From NCBI RefSeq assembly GCF_004337985.1, contig NC_043740.1, positions 4,153,030-4,217,029 on the forward strand: a stretch of 64,000 nt of DNA. Reading direction: 5' to 3'. The notes under the pieces are model-generated. The model was not told the origin of the DNA, made no database searches, and worked only from the letters and a program-made list of their open reading frames with translations. A program made the position numbers and the translations under genes. The DNA is from Pyricularia pennisetigena. Lineage: Eukaryota; Ascomycota; Sordariomycetes; Magnaporthales; Pyriculariaceae. Shown in pieces: positions 20,806 through 33,140 of the stretch (within the stretch, counting starts at the first letter, position 1; every line of letters begins with the position of its first letter).

Positions 20806-22549
20806 TTTGAATTTTTGCGTAGAGAGACGGAATACTTATGGGGAGACGCTTGGTATAAATTGTGAACGCTTGTTCGAGCTTTAAGGGGGTGGATGCACGG
20901 AAGTGAGGTCAAATAATTGATCGATAAAAGTTAGAAGACGTAAAAATGCAACAAGTGTAAAATATAAACAGAGAAAACCCAAGAAAACCCCAAACAAACA
21001 AAGGAAGTAAAAAGAAATCGAAAGAAGAGGCAGAAATATGATGATTGAAGCTGAAGATGATGGATGATGAGGGAGGACAAAGAAGGAGACAGGGACGTGG
21101 CCAGAGTCTCTTTTATCATGAGAACCCATCACCATCTTACTATACTCCAGGCAGTACCGATATCCCCTGAGGCTGGAGATACTGTTCGCGTAGGTTGGCT
21201 TGCTAGCATCAGCCTCCCGTGCTATCACTCAAGAAGTTAGCGTAGGGTAAGCAGCACTGTAGCAGCCTGCTGTAGAATGGGCGGGTCTGTCCACCTTGCT
21301 CGACCTGCTGGGGTGCATGAAATAGTTGCGGACTACTGTACAGTACATTATGCTTGGTAGTAGCTTTACTATGGGTGTAAAAGGTAGGATTGGCCCAGAA
21401 AAGGCAGTGTAATTAATGCTTGCTCGGTTGCCTAACAATATTTGTCTGGAGAGGAGGTGGGGAAGACCATGGCGTGAGAAGGCTACAGCTGGATTTTCTG
21501 CCGCATATCCGGAGCGGAGGGACGGGTGCAAAGACCCCTGTGTTACAGGACCAGACCCATAGTGCAATCCTGTATTTGTCCTGTATTTGGGTTTGCTTGA
21601 GAGGATTTGAAACGCTTCACGCAGAAAAAGAAAAACCCACAGATATCTGCCTCGCTGAAGTTTTTGGCTGTCGGCCGAGCGAGGCAGAGACGAGCCTTCG
21701 GGAGGAGTGTGACAGACATCACTGATACTCGAAAATGGTTGTTGTTGATTTATGGCAAGTGAAACCCCTAGGCAGTACCTATGCAGCTTCCCGGAATTGC
21801 TGGGTAGGGGGCTAGGCTTTCGAGATGCTAAGCTGTGTAGAAGATTCGTAATCTTGAGGATTGACGAGCTACCGATCTGCAGGATCTTCTTTTGGAAAAG
21901 AACAAGTGCTCACTTCGGAATGTCTCCCCCAATGACTTGGCAATTTCGGCGCTAAAACTGGGTCAACCTCGCAGGATTAACGTACCTTGGCCTGAATGAG
22001 TGGGCCGGAGCTACATAGACGAGGGACACGAAAAGACCAGGCTTCCGGGCATGATAAAACAAAAGCTTGTCTTTCCTGACCTAGACAGTTGGGAGGAGTG
22101 TTATCCCTCTATTGCTTACAGTAAATGGCTGCCTTGCATGCGCAGTGAGGGCGATTATGGGGACGAATTTCCCAGATATGAGATCCTTTGCCCTGGCAAT
22201 CTAAGTTTAGCCCAGCTTCAATCGTAGCCAATCTGAGCTAGTTCTTATCCAGCAGGCAAAACCACGCGGCAGCCAAGGGCACCTTAGTCTGGGGTTGCAA
22301 TGTGCATCTCTGTTCCAACCCTGTTTGAATAGATTGTCGACGCGGTTTGATATATCAAAAGGTTTGGGGCGAGTCAGTCGCACGCAAGAGCCGCGACATA
22401 AGCAGCAGCACGAGTCAGCCACCAGCGCGCATGGCGCTAAGCTTAAATGAACCAAACACGAACCCTCCAGGGGGTATCGTAGCAATATGCAAGCCATGGG
22501 ATCTTGTATGTCAAGACAGTTGATCGTAGTCGTCACCCATTTCTGGTGG

Positions 22550-22586
<37 letters not shown>

Positions 22587-23235
22587 AAAGACGGCGGAAA
22601 AAAGAGGGCATTCGCGATCAGACCACAAGAGAAACTCACATTCAGGATCTAGCAGTAGTCTAGATTCTCGACCCCATGCAGCCAAGAGTCCAAGACATAC
22701 ACCAGCCCCATCGTTCCATCGCCAAGCTGTCCACTGGTTCAGTACTTGATGGAGGCATCGCGATCGCATGCGTGAATCCTTTCGCTGAATTACTAGTTAC
22801 ATTCCAAATAAACCGTTCACAGTAACCATTTAATACATTCCCATCACTTAAATCAAGAAAATGGCTTGTTGCTGCCAAGATCAGACACTGCCCACTCTCT
22901 CCACTGCAGTGTATGTAGTGGTAACAATGACCGCCGGGAAAACAGGGGAATAGATGGCGGCCAGCAGCAGACTAGCGCCAAATTAAGCGCGCACATGGCA
23001 TTTAAATCTAATTTAATTTTCCTTGGCGATTTCTCATCTTGTTTCACCCGAAAAATCCCATGTGTGCGGCACAGCAAGTCAAGTCACCAGCAGCGATCAT
23101 CAGACGAAGAGAAAAAAAAACAGAGCCAAACACATGCATCGGAGATAAAGAACAAAAAAAAAGATAAAAAAACAACTTTTTAACATTAAAATCAATTCTA
23201 ATCTATGTGACTACGCACACATCTCTCTGTAAGCT
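20806..23235. other. Long intergenic region with no recognised gene
   Basis: These 2.4 kb hold several short frames on both strands, none with a recognisable domain or good splice context. Notable are a TACTGTACAGTA palindrome at 21334-21345 and a 36-nt A run at 22550-22585. This may be decayed sequence or a gene type I cannot recognise. Confidence 0.5.
22550..22585 (+). repeat. Poly(A) homopolymer, 36 nt
   Basis: An uninterrupted run of A residues in intergenic sequence. It could be a genomic poly(A) tail of a degraded retroposed sequence or simple slippage; nothing upstream is recognisable as an element. Confidence 0.85.
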
Positions 23236-24393
23236 CTAGTTGTTGTTGCTGCGCTTCACTTTCCGACGAGCGGCCCGCGATGTCTTGGGCACGTCTGTCT
23301 CATTTTTCGCCGCCGTTTCTCCAGGTCCGTTAGTCGCGGCACACGTCGCCATGACGGCAGGGTGGACAATCTTGCTCTGCTCCGGCACCGGGTTGCAGCC
23401 GGGCAGGCTGCCAAGGACCCCAAAGACCTTCTCGTCGACCTGGGGCTTGTTGACGCACTTCTTCATGGCGTCGCCCTTTTGCACCAGCCCGTTGAACGCC
23501 GAGCACTGTTCGACAGACCTGACGCCCTCGTTGCAGTCCTTGATGCCCGCCTTGAGCACCGCCGTGTCCCAGCCGTTCTGGAAGTCGCCGTGGTACCCAT
23601 AGCCGGTCGGGTCTCCGTGAGAAAAGACAAAGGGCTGCGGCTTGCTGGCGTCGTTGGGGTCCCAGTACGCGTCGAACTTGTCGACCTGGTAGATGACCTC
23701 TGAGAAGAGCGTGATGAGTCGCTTGGGGAACCCCGGCGGGCAGAGGCCATTGTCCACGCCCGAAGGGTAGGCCACGTGGCTCCTGTGGTCCGCCGAGTCG
23801 TTGTCCTTGCCGTTCCAGCAGGCCGGGAAGTGGATCTGCGCCCGCAGGCCGTTCTTGCACCTCATCTTGGGGAGGTACGGCGTGGACGGCGTGGGCTCAC
23901 CGCGCAGGCACACGAACGATACGGCGCGCGTCTGACGTTTGGCCTGGTCCGTGTCGTTGCGCGCCTGCCGAGCCAGCGGTTCGCCGGCCAGCATTCGGAA
24001 CCCCTCGGGGAAGGGCTGGAGGCCGTTGGCGTACTCGGGCTCTCTCTTGTCGTGGCGGTGGAGGTAGTAGATCAACGACCCGCCCGAGTTCTTGACGGCG
24101 GCGAAGCTGCCATTGTCGAAGCGAAAGAAGAGCTGCGGGAACCAGTAGTTGGAAAGGTCCTTGGTGACGCTGCACGAGGTGCAAGTCGACTTTTGCGTCT
24201 GCTCATATGTCGTCAGGTTGGCAGAGAAGGCGTTGCCTCCCATGACGGTGTGGACGTGCCGAGCCGGGATCTGTCCTGGGGTTGCGAGTGGATCGATGCG
24301 GTCGACCACGACGGGGTTGCCGCAGTTGAGGATCCAGAAGGCGTTGGCACTCGAGGCCAGCGCCAGCGCGGCAAATTGTTGGATAAGCTTCAT
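23236..24393 (-). CDS. Secreted DUF1996-domain protein
   Basis: A single exon encodes 385 residues. I chose the ATG at 24393, which gives a signal peptide (MKLIQQFAALALASSANA); the frame extends 63 nt upstream but through Lys-rich sequence that spoils the signal. The body matches the fungal DUF1996 family. The early block reads DRIDPLATPGQIPARHVHTVMGG, and CTSCSVTKDLSNYWFPQLFF follows. Later comes a conserved HFPACWNGKD, then SHVAYPSG and HGDPTGYGYHGDFQNGWD. Members are extracellular or wall-associated and some carry WSC domains, which this one lacks. The biochemical role is unknown. The C-terminus is basic (RAARRKVKRSNNN). It is divergent from the esterase gene 1.6 kb away. Confidence 0.9.
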   Translation of the reverse strand: MKLIQQFAALALASSANAFWILNCGNPVVVDRIDPLATPGQIPARHVHTVMGGNAFSANLTTYEQTQKSTCTSCSVTKDLSNYWFPQLFFRFDNGSFAAVKNSGGSLIYYLHRHDKREPEYANGLQPFPEGFRMLAGEPLARQARNDTDQAKRQTRAVSFVCLRGEPTPSTPYLPKMRCKNGLRAQIHFPACWNGKDNDSADHRSHVAYPSGVDNGLCPPGFPKRLITLFSEVIYQVDKFDAYWDPNDASKPQPFVFSHGDPTGYGYHGDFQNGWDTAVLKAGIKDCNEGVRSVEQCSAFNGLVQKGDAMKKCVNKPQVDEKVFGVLGSLPGCNPVPEQSKIVHPAVMATCAATNGPGETAAKNETDVPKTSRAARRKVKRSNNN

Positions 24394-25955
24394 GTTGATG
24401 GTGGTGATGATAATTTCTTTTTTCTTTTCTTTTTTTTTGGAGCAAATATCTTGCAAAGATAAATAAAGGAGAGACTGAGAAGAGAAGAGCTTGATGTTGA
24501 AAGCTGGTTGTGCTGAAAGTTGAAAGAGAGGATTTGGTGTTATATTATTATATCAAAGAATATCACTGCGATTTTTTTTTTTTTTTTTTTGTGATCAGCT
24601 GCTGTGCCACCAGTTACTGTGCCTGCCCCTGAATGCTGTGCCTCGGATTGATGAGTTGGGTGGACGAGTACTAGTCTAGACATTGTCTCGGTTGGTATTA
24701 AGGGGCTTTTGTCTTGGGTGGCACAAAAGTAAGGGAGGCAGCTAAGAAAAATACCAGTCAGCACGTTGATGAAGAAATCACAATCAGCATGTTTCCTCGT
24801 CAGGCAAACATTTCGGACGGCATCTGCCTTGTTTCCCACCCAGGCCGGATGCCTGGCTGGGTGCCGTAAACCAGGGTCAAGACATTCCGCGCGCCCTTGG
24901 GCGTTGGTTGAAATTGTCCAAGAAACAAACTACGCGCCTGGAAGCGACGGCCCTAACGTCTCAATGACTAATTTAGGCTGCCCTGTACCTGTGGCGCCTA
25001 GCTGAGAATCGACTTGGCGACGCAACTGTCATGGTGCGACCATATCGAGGTACTTGTAATTAGGAGCTGGAATCGAGTAGATGGATTACGGACACGCGCT
25101 GAGGGTGTGGCGACAGTAAGCTGAGTTGGGGGGGGGGGGGGTTGGTTAGTTATTTTTAGTGACGACCGCATGCGTCTTGAAGGGTTAGGGTTCACTTCTT
25201 TTGTTTCGCTTAAAAGCCAGCCTTGCCTTCACACTGCATCCTTTGTGCAGCGATTGGTAACTATGGAAAAGAGAAATTCCCCAGGTTACTACTGCTTTGT
25301 TGTGCCAAGTTGTATTTATCTCGCTTGGCCCAGCCGACCGCCATGTTCTCTGTTCTCTGACCACTTGTGACAGTGCAGTCCCACCCACAGATGGCAGTCA
25401 CAGTCAGTCAAGCCGGTGAATCGACTCCGTCCACCCAAGAGATTCAATATTTCCCAAGCGTTTGGATTAGGTTATTCGGAGGGGGGACAATCAGTATTAC
25501 CAGGAGAATAATCCGTCGATAGCGTGCCGGATACCCGCGAATATTTACGTCATTTCATCAATGTGGAGCAGACTAGTGTCTTTTTGGATCTTGGCTACGG
25601 GTTGTCACTGGCTTGGCAACTCCCCAAGAGCCCGTGACTGCCATGATATTGACGGTGAACGGTCAACCCAAGAACTTGGTCATGAGAGAGAAAAATTCAT
25701 CGTGGAGCAAGCTGGTGGAACTTTTTGATTGCGTGTTGCCAAGGTTTCCCCCTTTTGTTTTTCCTCGCCATGTGGCTACCACCGCCTCATAAAATGTGAC
25801 ACCCAACCGTCGAAGACAAAAAAGGTGGGAGAGGATAGAGAAGCAAATGGCGGCTAGACTAGTTCTACCTTTCGTCAGCAGCCGTTGAATTTGGAAGAGC
25901 TGAGGACACCCAAAAAGAAAAAAAAAAAAAAAAAAAAAAGGATCTGCCCGCCACG
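24394..25955. other. Divergent intergenic region
   Basis: This is the shared upstream region of the DUF1996 gene (minus) and the cutinase-like gene (plus). It holds a T run near 24571-24590, a G run near 25129-25141 and an A run at about 25919-25939 that ends 17 nt before the esterase ATG. No gene is seen. Confidence 0.5.
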
Positions 25956-27015
25956 ATGGTTTACTGTCGGAGCATTATAGCCGCCGCCCTCGTGGCGAGC
26001 GTCGCCCTCGGCGCCACCACTTCGACGCCATCTGCAAGGGAGTCCGCACAGCCCTCTGCCACCGCCGCCCCCGAGCCGAAGGCGTTTGGGCCGTCGAGTG
26101 AGTGCCACAAGTACCACATCTTTGCGGTCCGGGGAAGCAGTGAACCGTATCCGGGACGGATGGGCCGGCTGCTCCAGTCGCTGTGCCAAGAACTCGGCGA
26201 GGAAGACTGCGGCTATGAGGATGTTCAGTATCCGGCCAACTCGAGTTACGATGGACCGGGTTTGTTCTGCCAGAGCGCATCGACGGGGGCCAGAAATGGG
26301 CAGCGCCAGATGAAGGAGTATTCCGAGCGGTGCCAAGATTCGGGCTTGATGTTGCTCGGATATAGCCAGGGTGCAAGTGTTGCCGGGGATATCTTGGGTG
26401 GCGGTGGCGGTGAGTTTCTTTTTTTTTTTTTTTTTTCCTACTCTTTACAAGGATCACCGATAAACTAACCACCCGAGTCTAGGCTTTATCTATGGATGCG
26501 AACAGCCTGAGAACCCACCGCTCAACCGGACCTCACGGCCGGGCAGCAAGGTCATTGCGGCTGTGACTTGGGGCGCGGTCCGACACACGGCAAACCAGAC
26601 GTATAACCAGGGAGAAGGATCATCGTACGACGGCATTCTGCCTCGTTCCGGTGAGCAGCTTGAAGCGCTCAAGCAGTATTCGAGAATCTATCGTGACTGG
26701 TGCAACTACGGGGATGCGGTATGTGCCGTTGAGTCTCAGAAAATCGCAAGCGCAGAAGATGCCGACCCCCTGCCGCACTGGAACTACTTTGATGGAAACA
26801 ACAGCGATTCGGCCAAGGAGTGGATCCTGGACACTGTCAGGAATGGTGGCGATACCTCGACGGATGATGAGAAGTCAGAGAATGACGAGGTTTCGTCTCA
26901 AGGGAAGCCCGAGCCTGAAGACCAGCAGGATTCGGGCGCCAATGAACGCAGGATCCAAGGCACGACGTGGGTGGCTTTGACGTCGGCAGTTTTGCTCTCT
27001 GTCTGGTGTCTGTAA
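25956..27015 (+). CDS. GPI-anchored cutinase-superfamily esterase (CE5-like)
   Basis: Two exons, 25956-26409 and 26483-27015, give 328 residues. The intron (73 nt) starts GTGAGT, contains a long T run, has a CTAAC branch and ends TCTAG. A signal peptide covers residues 1-19 (ends ASVALGA). The alpha/beta-hydrolase core shows FAVRGSSEPYPGRMG (oxyanion region), the nucleophile elbow LLGYSQGASVAG with the GxSxG serine, an acidic site in YGDAVCA and a late histidine in DPLPHWNYF. This is the cutinase/acetylxylan esterase arrangement with disulfide-forming cysteines. After a Ser/Asp/Glu-rich spacer the protein ends in a short hydrophobic segment (TTWVALTSAVLLSVWCL) typical of a GPI attachment signal. 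It probably hydrolyses esters at the cell surface; the substrate (cutin, xylan acetyl groups or other) is undecided. Confidence 0.9.
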
Positions 27016-29352
27016 TCAATCGTAATTAGACTCGATCTAGAACTGTAGCATAATGACTATTCACAGAATCATGCAGCAAACCTATCTGCTTGTTGTANNT
27101 GTTGTTGCTGACGCACTCACGCAAATGAATGGTTGGTCAGCCCCCTTACAGATTTGCACCATTGAGCGTGTGTGTCCATTGAGCGTGTGTGTCTCCTACC
27201 ACCCCTAATTCCTCCCCCCCAGAGCTGACATCCAAAAAGTAGAGTCTCATAATGCCTGCTCACACCCACTACTCAACCAAGCCTCGCTGCTCATATTTTC
27301 CTCGCCCCTGATTTTTGTTCGGGAAATCCAGCCAGCAAGATCCGACAATCTCCAGAGATCCAGGTGAGCATGGCCCAAGATATTCAAATTTATTGAATTC
27401 ACCGGAGCCAGTCCCAAAGTACTTCCGAGAGGTCGGTGCTGTGATTGTGTAGCCCCCAGATTCCAGATTCAGTAGTAGACTTTGTGCACCTCCAGCCCTT
27501 GTAGGTAGGTGGTGTATGTACCCCCTGAGTACTTGATCTGTCTTGTGTAAGCATCTGGTGTTTCCCAAAGTAAAGCCACCCATTTCGACAAGGCAGTGAG
27601 ATTTCTTTTTTTTCCCTCAAAGGTCAGCTCAAGTCAAAAGGAATCCAGATAGTCATTCGTCTTTTCCCCCTCGCGTTTGCGCCTTCATCCCACCCGACAG
27701 ACAACATCGCATCCGTTCAATTCCCAAACATCTCGCCTGCATTCAGGCTATGCAGCTTTCTGCAGTGCAGCACAACTGGCGCAACTGCCGTGGTTGGTCA
27801 GCCTTTGCTCCCCATCAAGACCCGGGGGAAAACTCTTCAGCAGCAAAGTCCACTGGGTTGAATGCAGCAAGATAAACACGGAGCGAAAGCAACCGCCACG
27901 CCCCCACCCCGATCGTGAGGGCCAGCTAATATCCCTCTCGGACAATGCCACCACCCGCCCGCGGATTCAGCCGTTGACTCAAGATGCTGCCACCGGCCGT
28001 AGATTTCAAAATGTACGGCCTCCTTGGCCACCTCACCGACGACCGGTGTCTCTTGACGGACGCTATTCGTCGACGGAATTTGTGTAGGCAACAACCATCA
28101 GGCGACGCTGCCAATCTCTAGAGGGAGGCTAATTGGTCGACCAGAGAGGGAAAGACTCGACAACGCATACATGTTTTCTCGTCCTTGTCTCTCGCCTAAC
28201 CCTCAGATTGGCCTGAGACATGGTGGCGGCGGGCGGCGGAATGCTTGATCCGGTGGTATCGTGAACCAGACGAATATTATTGCTTCGCCTGGGAGCACAA
28301 TTCCAGCTTGGGCTGGAGAAAAAAAAAACAATCTTTGTATTACAAAGATTCCGTAGCAGATCCCGGAGTTCGGGGTTTTGGGATGGAGAATCTGCAGTCG
28401 TCCGGGTTCGATGACGATGAGGATCAAAAACCCAAAAAAAAAACTCTTTTTTTTTCCTTTTTTTGTTCTGAACCCGGTTTTAGGGGCGATCGGTTAAAAC
28501 GGTTGTTTAGTTCGAACCGGGTTTTCAGAATGTCTTTAAATGTGATAATGCATTGTTCCGTCCTACCCCCAAGGCTGGTACCAGGCTCTTGTTTGTTCGC
28601 CAAGGAGACTCTCAGAGTTCGCAGCTATTGCTTCGGGTTCATAGACTCCTGGTTGTCAAAACTCAAAAGTGCGGCTCTGCGTTTTGCAGTGTTTTATTTT
28701 TTTCCCCCATCATAGCAGTTAATGAAATAAATGCACCACTGACTCTTTGAATTGCTGGATGGACTTGTAGTAGAAAGAAACAGCGATGCCCAAGACACGC
28801 AATAGTTTTCTCTGAGGCGATAACCACCCCCTGCCGGAAGTATATTCGAGAACTAAAGGTTCTGTCGGAAGACATTTCAAATGTGGGTGGTATGCTTTCC
28901 TCCTTCTCTCCTGAGCTGACCTGTCACCTTTGACGACCGCAAAATGTCGTGTGCTAGGGACAGAGACTCAGAGACATAGTGAACCGGATCCCGGAGACAG
29001 ATTCCGAGTGCCCGGCTGCGACCCACACCCGACGCAGGCCTCTCCCACTCGGGACTCTGACGAGGTGAATAGTAATGGGACACGAAACAGGTCTCTGGGT
29101 AAGGATAGTCATTCACCCTTGTTTGATTCAATTCCGACTTCGACTCGCAGGACTGTACCTGCCTACCTAGGTTACTCGTTTTATAGTGGTTGCGCACTTG
29201 ATGTCTCTCTGTCGCCTATATCATCTGGGCCTCGCACCCAGCCAAAAGAAAGTGTCTTCGATCTCTTTGTATCACATATGTCTCTGACAAACTATCCAAT
29301 AACTTTGATCCCATTATTTTTCATTACTCTACTCTGATACCTAGACTATCAG
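27016..29352. other. Long intergenic region with an inverted repeat
   Basis: These 2.3 kb have no recognisable gene. They contain an NN gap (27098-27099), a short direct repeat (ttgagcgtgtgtgtc near 27162-27192), A/T runs near 28320 and 28433-28465, and a 13-15 bp inverted repeat at 28467-28529. The short frames lack domains. Confidence 0.5.
28467..28529. repeat. Imperfect inverted repeat
   Basis: The left arm tctgaacccggtt (28467-28479) and right arm aaccgggttttcaga (28515-28529) are reverse complements apart from two extra T residues, with a loop of about 35 nt. It could be a degenerate transposon end pair or a chance hairpin. Confidence 0.55.
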
Positions 29353-31179
29353 ATGCATTCAACCTTCATCTCACTTAGCACTTGCCTCCTTGCAATACTC
29401 CTTTTGATCTACAAGTTCTGCACAGTTCTGTCGTCCATATCGGATAAAGAGAGACGTTGTAAAACGATGAGCGAAAAGAGCATCACATCTGATACTGCCC
29501 TCAGACTGGCCAACCAGTTGAAGGGCCAAACGCTCGTGGTGCCCAACCTTCTCAAGGAGCACATGGCTTCTTGGCCACAGGGATTAATAAATGAGCACTA
29601 TGAAAGACTGCAGCATGTGTTCAATGGCATACTAGACTGGTGAGTTAAACAATTTACCGGCTTGGTTCAATGCATCCATTGTTGCAGACCTCAGGAACCA
29701 AAGCTGACGTCAGTCATGTCGTTCCCATCAGTCACGTCCATGATCTGAAATACCGCCAGAAGCTCAAGGACAGCGATTTTGCCATGTTCACCTCAATGTA
29801 CGGCAGGCCTGTCACATAGCAACCCCACTCAATATCAAAGAGGGCCCCCCTAATGGTTTGCTGACACGAAGTGTGAATAATCATAACAGATGGTGGCCAA
29901 CAGCGAAATGGGAAAACCTCTACATCGGCGGCCTCCTTACCATCTGGGCTTTCATCTGGGATGACGCCATCGACATGGCAGAGCAGTCTCTTTCGGCGGA
30001 TTTCGGCCGTGCCTGTGCCCACCGTCGCCAGACCATAGACTACATTCGGTACTACCTCGACGTCGAGGATGGCGACGACCTCGATCCCCAGAGCCTGTGG
30101 CAGCCGCGCAGAGTCATGGGGAGAATCGTCAACAACGTGGTTGACTGGCTCGGGTTCCGCGCCCTCCCGCCGCCCTGCCCCTCCGGTGGTTGCGACATCT
30201 TCCGGGAGCTGGGAGAGAGGCTGTGTGCGAGGTGGGACAAGGGCAAGTATAGAATATCTGACAGAGAGACTGAGATGAACAGGGTCGATGCGGTTTGCTG
30301 ACATGGGACGAGTGGGTTTTAAACAGGAAAGAGGCAGCGAATGTTCCGGGAACTGCGCGACTATATCATGTCCACGGAGCAGGAGCAACGAGAACGGCTC
30401 GAGGGCATCATGCCGACATATGAATCCTATGTTGAGCAGCGCTTGTACACGACGGCATTTCGAAACTTTGCCATTGTTGGCTCGTAAGTGTGTTTCAATT
30501 GTGTACCCCCACTGCGTGGTGAGCAGTCACATGTGAGGTCACCAAAACAGACTCAGGCGTGAAAATGAAAGTGACACTTGTTGACAAACCCGGCGATGAT
30601 AGTCTGTGCGTTGAAACAGACATTCCTGCCGACATATTCAACTCACCAGAGATGGAGGTTGTGCTCCAAGAGGGGAACTGGATAATCATCATAGTGAACG
30701 ATCTGCTATCTTTGAAAAAAGAGATGGCAACGCACTGCATGGGCAGCTTGATTCCGGTGCTATACAACCACCATCACCATCGCCTCAGCCAGCAACAAAA
30801 AGAAGACCCTAATCTCCTCGAAAAGATCGTTTCCAGACTGAATGCCGAGGTTGCCGCATCGGTCAAGCGACTGGACCGGGCTGAGGAGAGTTTGCTGCAG
30901 ATGGCGGACAGTGGCAGTTGCTGGAAAACTCCTGGCGAGGTTGTCAAGTTGAGAGAGGACATCAAGACCTATGTAGACATGATCCGAAGAACTGACACCG
31001 GAACCTGGGAATACTCGTGAGTAGACCAACCAGAGCACAGGCATTGTTGGTAAACACAAAAGACCAGGATGGATATTTGCTGACAAGGATTTCATTACAA
31101 AAAAAACAGATGTGCTGTAGATCGCTACAGGATTCAACAATGCGTGCAGGAGGATGGATCGGTCTTGATCCCACTTTGA
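29353..31179 (+). CDS. Class I terpene synthase (sesquiterpene cyclase type)
   Basis: Six exons are proposed: 29353-29639, 29732-29797, 29890-30242, 30327-30483, 30603-31016, 31110-31179, giving 448 residues in phase. The aspartate-rich motif is WDDAIDM (D142, D143, D146). The NSE triad is NDLLSLKKE (N320, S324, E328), and the C-terminal RY pair sits in CAVDRYRIQQ. Together these define a metal-dependent cyclase that ionises farnesyl or a similar diphosphate. The ATG at 29353 adds a hydrophobic leader (TCLLAILLLIYKF). The in-frame ATG at 29467 gives 410 residues, a more usual length, so the true start is uncertain. Intron 3 appears to use a GC donor (GCAAGT), and the acceptor of intron 1 could lie 18 nt earlier. 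No cytochrome P450 or prenyltransferase gene is adjacent. The product cannot be predicted. Confidence 0.87.
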
Positions 31180-32327
31180 GGCCAGCAAGCCCTTGGTTCC
31201 TTTTTGGTTGTATAATTCAATGTTTCCTTGATTCAATATCTGGTTTGCTGCGCCATTTGTGCTACATTTACGGTTATAGCGTCACCTAGTTGTTTGGGCG
31301 TTCACTGCTTGGGTTTTGTGAGTCTGACATATGCAGCGGGATACCTTCAGATGGTTAGGTTTGCTGCTCTTTCTTTCTCTCTCTCTTTTTTTTCTTCTGT
31401 ATTTTGAGGCGGTGCTGGGTAGGCGTTTTGAACAATGGTTAGTCTTGGTGGACTCTTGCTCTCTCACATATAAATCTTGGAGTCAATTTTAATTGGATGA
31501 ACCCTTGTCTGGTTTGCTGATTCCGCATACCTTGAGCCATCAATCGATGTCGGCGCACTGACCCTCGGCGGGAAGCACTGCCACAGCGCACAGCTTTCTG
31601 CAGCCGAGCTGAGTCACCTCCCCAAAAGAAAGCCAAAAAAGAAAAATGCCAAAAATAGAGCAGAACCCCCGCACCCAAAACGCTCAGACGTATCCACCGC
31701 GGGACCAGGTGCCGGCGTAGATGATCGACGTCTCTGGGTGTGTCGCACCAACTGCGCTCGCTCACAAAAAAAAAAAAAAAAAACATTTTGGTGGGGCGAA
31801 CATCCGCTTTTTGCTTCACTCAACTCAATTCTCTGCCAACGGTCACATCGCGACCAAAGGGCGGGCAGGCTGTGCAAGTGCAATATACTTGCTGTTTTGG
31901 TCATACTCCAAAGTCGGCCGCGTTCTGCTACTTAATCGCGGCGCGCACCCAAAGACCGCGGAATCAATTAACCATCCCAACCAAGTCCAGCAACCAACCG
32001 CAATCGCGAAGCCATGGTCATACAACTAGGGCGGCTTCGGCGGGGCTGCTGAAGACAGCTCGCTTGCCGTAGAGGGTTATTATGTTGGGTTGATTTGCCT
32101 CCACGTTGATGATTGTCAAACCATCCAAACGCGCGCACCAGATATATTTGACTGTGCATGGTGCCTCGAGGCCTTCTTCCGCTTTCAATTGGGATACAGT
32201 CCGCAGCTCACATTACTTCCCCGAATTGGCCAGTCTTGGTCCCGAAACGGGATTGCAACTACGTTACGATCAACGCACAAACAAGCCGCCAGCCAACACA
32301 CACCGGATTGGCGCATCCGAGGCAGCG
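31180..32327. other. Intergenic region
   Basis: This lies between the terpene synthase and a BTB gene. It has CT-rich sequence near 31370-31400 and an A run at 31766-31783. The small frames are low-complexity. No gene is called. Confidence 0.5.
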
Positions 32328-33108
32328 ATGGCTGCCATACGGCGTTCAAACTCGTCTAATATCGGCAGGCTGCTCCTCAATGGCAAATACTCAGACCTGC
32401 TGCTTCGGTGCAACGGCATTGAGTTGAGAGCCCACCGCGTCATCGTCTGCACTCAATCGGCATGGTTTGATCAGGCCTGCAGTGGCGCATTCCAGGTCCG
32501 CTTGCTTTCCTTCAGTCTTCCTGTCTCGTTGAGCTTCTATTCTTTCCCGGCCGATCATGGCCCACGGCGAAGAGAGAAATTCACATTTCCTAGGCTGTCA
32601 TCATGGCAGAATTCCACCTTGCTCCCACCGACACAAAAGAAAGAAGAAGAAGAAAAAAAAAATCGACGTCAAATACAACACAAGTTAACGCAAACCCATC
32701 CATAGGACGAATACGAGCGCATCATTGACTTTCCCGATGAGCGCCCCGAAATTCTATACAAACTACTAGAGTTCCTGTACACTGAGGACGTCAAAGACGT
32801 CGACTTTTTCGACAATGGCCAGATCATCACTCGAGGCCCCTCCAACTCGTCTACCTCTTCATCTTCCAACCGCTCCATCGCCGGCGGGGGCGGTGGTCTG
32901 GGATTTCAGCTAGCCATTGCTGGCCTCCCGCCGGACGAGCACGACCATTCGTACTCGTATCAGTGCCACAGCAATCAACCCCTCCGCCGTCACCACTCGG
33001 TCCTGACAACCCGTCGGCCATCCACATGGACCCCATCTCCTGTCACACCTGCGTTCGTCTCGCCCACCTACAGCCCTTCACCACCACCACCCGCTAGTGC
33101 GACGCCAG

Positions 33109-33140
<32 letters not shown>

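Noticed and set aside
22000..22227. Small plus-strand frame of 75 codons in a gene-free stretch
   Set aside because: The amino-acid make-up looks protein-like, but there is no recognisable family and no supporting splice or start context; left unannotated.
23776..24462. Plus-strand open frame over the DUF1996 gene
   Set aside because: It is a shadow of the real minus-strand exon; the translation ends in Phe repeats from a T run.
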